Part shown: positions 63,952 to 64,000 of the stretch, piece by piece
Layout of the letters: each line of letters begins with the position of its first letter
How positions within the stretch are numbered: position 1 is the stretch's first letter
The notes under the pieces: model-generated
The model's input: only the letters and a program-made list of their open reading frames with translations
Told to the model about the DNA's origin: nothing
Databases searched by the model: none
Program-made: the position numbers and the translations under genes
NCBI GenBank assembly: GCA_963922205.1
Contig: CAWUHX010000013.1
Location: 1,178,001 to 1,242,000, forward strand
Reading direction: 5' to 3'
Length of the DNA stretch: 64,000 nucleotides
Source: Romanomermis culicivorax
Taxonomy: Eukaryota > Nematoda > Enoplea > Mermithida > Mermithidae

Positions 63952-64000
63952 AAAAGGAGAGGAATGTAATGAAGAGTGAAAGTTTGTAAAATCCCATTTC
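63952..64000 (+). promoter_or_regulatory. Candidate polypurine tract and 3' LTR start
   Basis: AAAAGGAGAGGAA (63952-63964) is a purine-only run, immediately followed by TGTAATG. LTRs begin with TG directly after the polypurine tract that primes plus-strand DNA, and the position just after the env-like gene fits. The LTR itself runs out of the window and no second copy was found, so this cannot be confirmed here. Confidence 0.45.

Larger units (their letters stand above)
50340..64000 (+). mobile_element. LTR-retroelement-like unit with gag and env but no pol, split by a Polinton
   Basis: A gag-like segment (50614-51137), a linker with a hydrophobic leader (51171-51581), and envelope-like coding DNA (51563-51944 and 62335-63714) lie in order, followed by a candidate polypurine tract and LTR start at 63952-63965. 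No protease, reverse transcriptase, RNase H or integrase motif is visible between gag and env. The left boundary is approximate, and the right boundary is outside the window. Confidence 0.55.

Overview
This 64 kb window comes from the nuclear genome of an animal, most likely a bilaterian invertebrate; the species is not identifiable from the sequence. It is AT-rich, its host genes have kilobase introns, and well over half of it is transposable-element DNA. Three host genes can be modelled exon by exon: the 3' end of an isovaleryl-CoA dehydrogenase gene (IVD; last two exons, 2958-3300, +), a complete four-exon gene for ribosomal protein S23 (3567-11617, +, 143 aa), and a seven-exon gene on the minus strand (27340 down to 17926, 497 aa) related to GPATCH2. 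The GPATCH2-like model carries the family's diagnostic motifs, but no G-patch is visible; its last exon encodes an R3H-like segment.

Introns and intergenic DNA are packed with DNA transposons. At least thirteen insertions have hAT hallmarks: terminal inverted repeats plus a perfect or near-perfect 8-bp target-site duplication (TSD) read directly from the sequence. They are at 935-2087, 4865-6148, 8589-8774, 10740-11193, 23071-24059, 24128-25447 with 24210-25182 nested inside, 28162-28598, 30612-33004, 37366-39113, 39412-40256, 44388-45406 and 47815-48467. Others are nested or degraded. Many share a CAGTG/CACTG-poly(T) terminus but carry a different short palindromic word repeated just inside the end. 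Other elements include a 452-bp near-perfect hairpin MITE with TAA duplications just after the GPATCH2-like gene, a 1.28-kb foldback element after rpS23, LINE fragments with TSDs, tRNA-like SINE heads and hexamer arrays resembling TTAGGC.

The right end (about 50.3-64 kb) is a nest of retroelement and virus-like DNA. An LTR-retroelement-like unit has a gag-like segment with four CCHC zinc knuckles and an envelope-like glycoprotein gene, but no polymerase between them. Its envelope gene is split by a 10.39-kb Polinton/Maverick-like element (51945-62334) with long terminal inverted repeats beginning AG and a 6-bp target duplication (TTCTTT/TTCTTC). That element carries a decayed protein-primed family B DNA polymerase gene with at least six short GT-AG introns, a fragment of a double-jelly-roll major capsid protein gene, a 516-bp GGAA microsatellite, and a 1.5-kb foldback insertion in its right terminal repeat.

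The order of events can be read in several places: MITE into MITE at 47.8-48.5 kb; hAT, LINE and LINE tail into one older repeat at 39.3-42.8 kb; Polinton into retroelement, then foldback into Polinton at 50-64 kb. No prokaryotic features, CRISPR arrays or intact canonical tRNA genes were seen.
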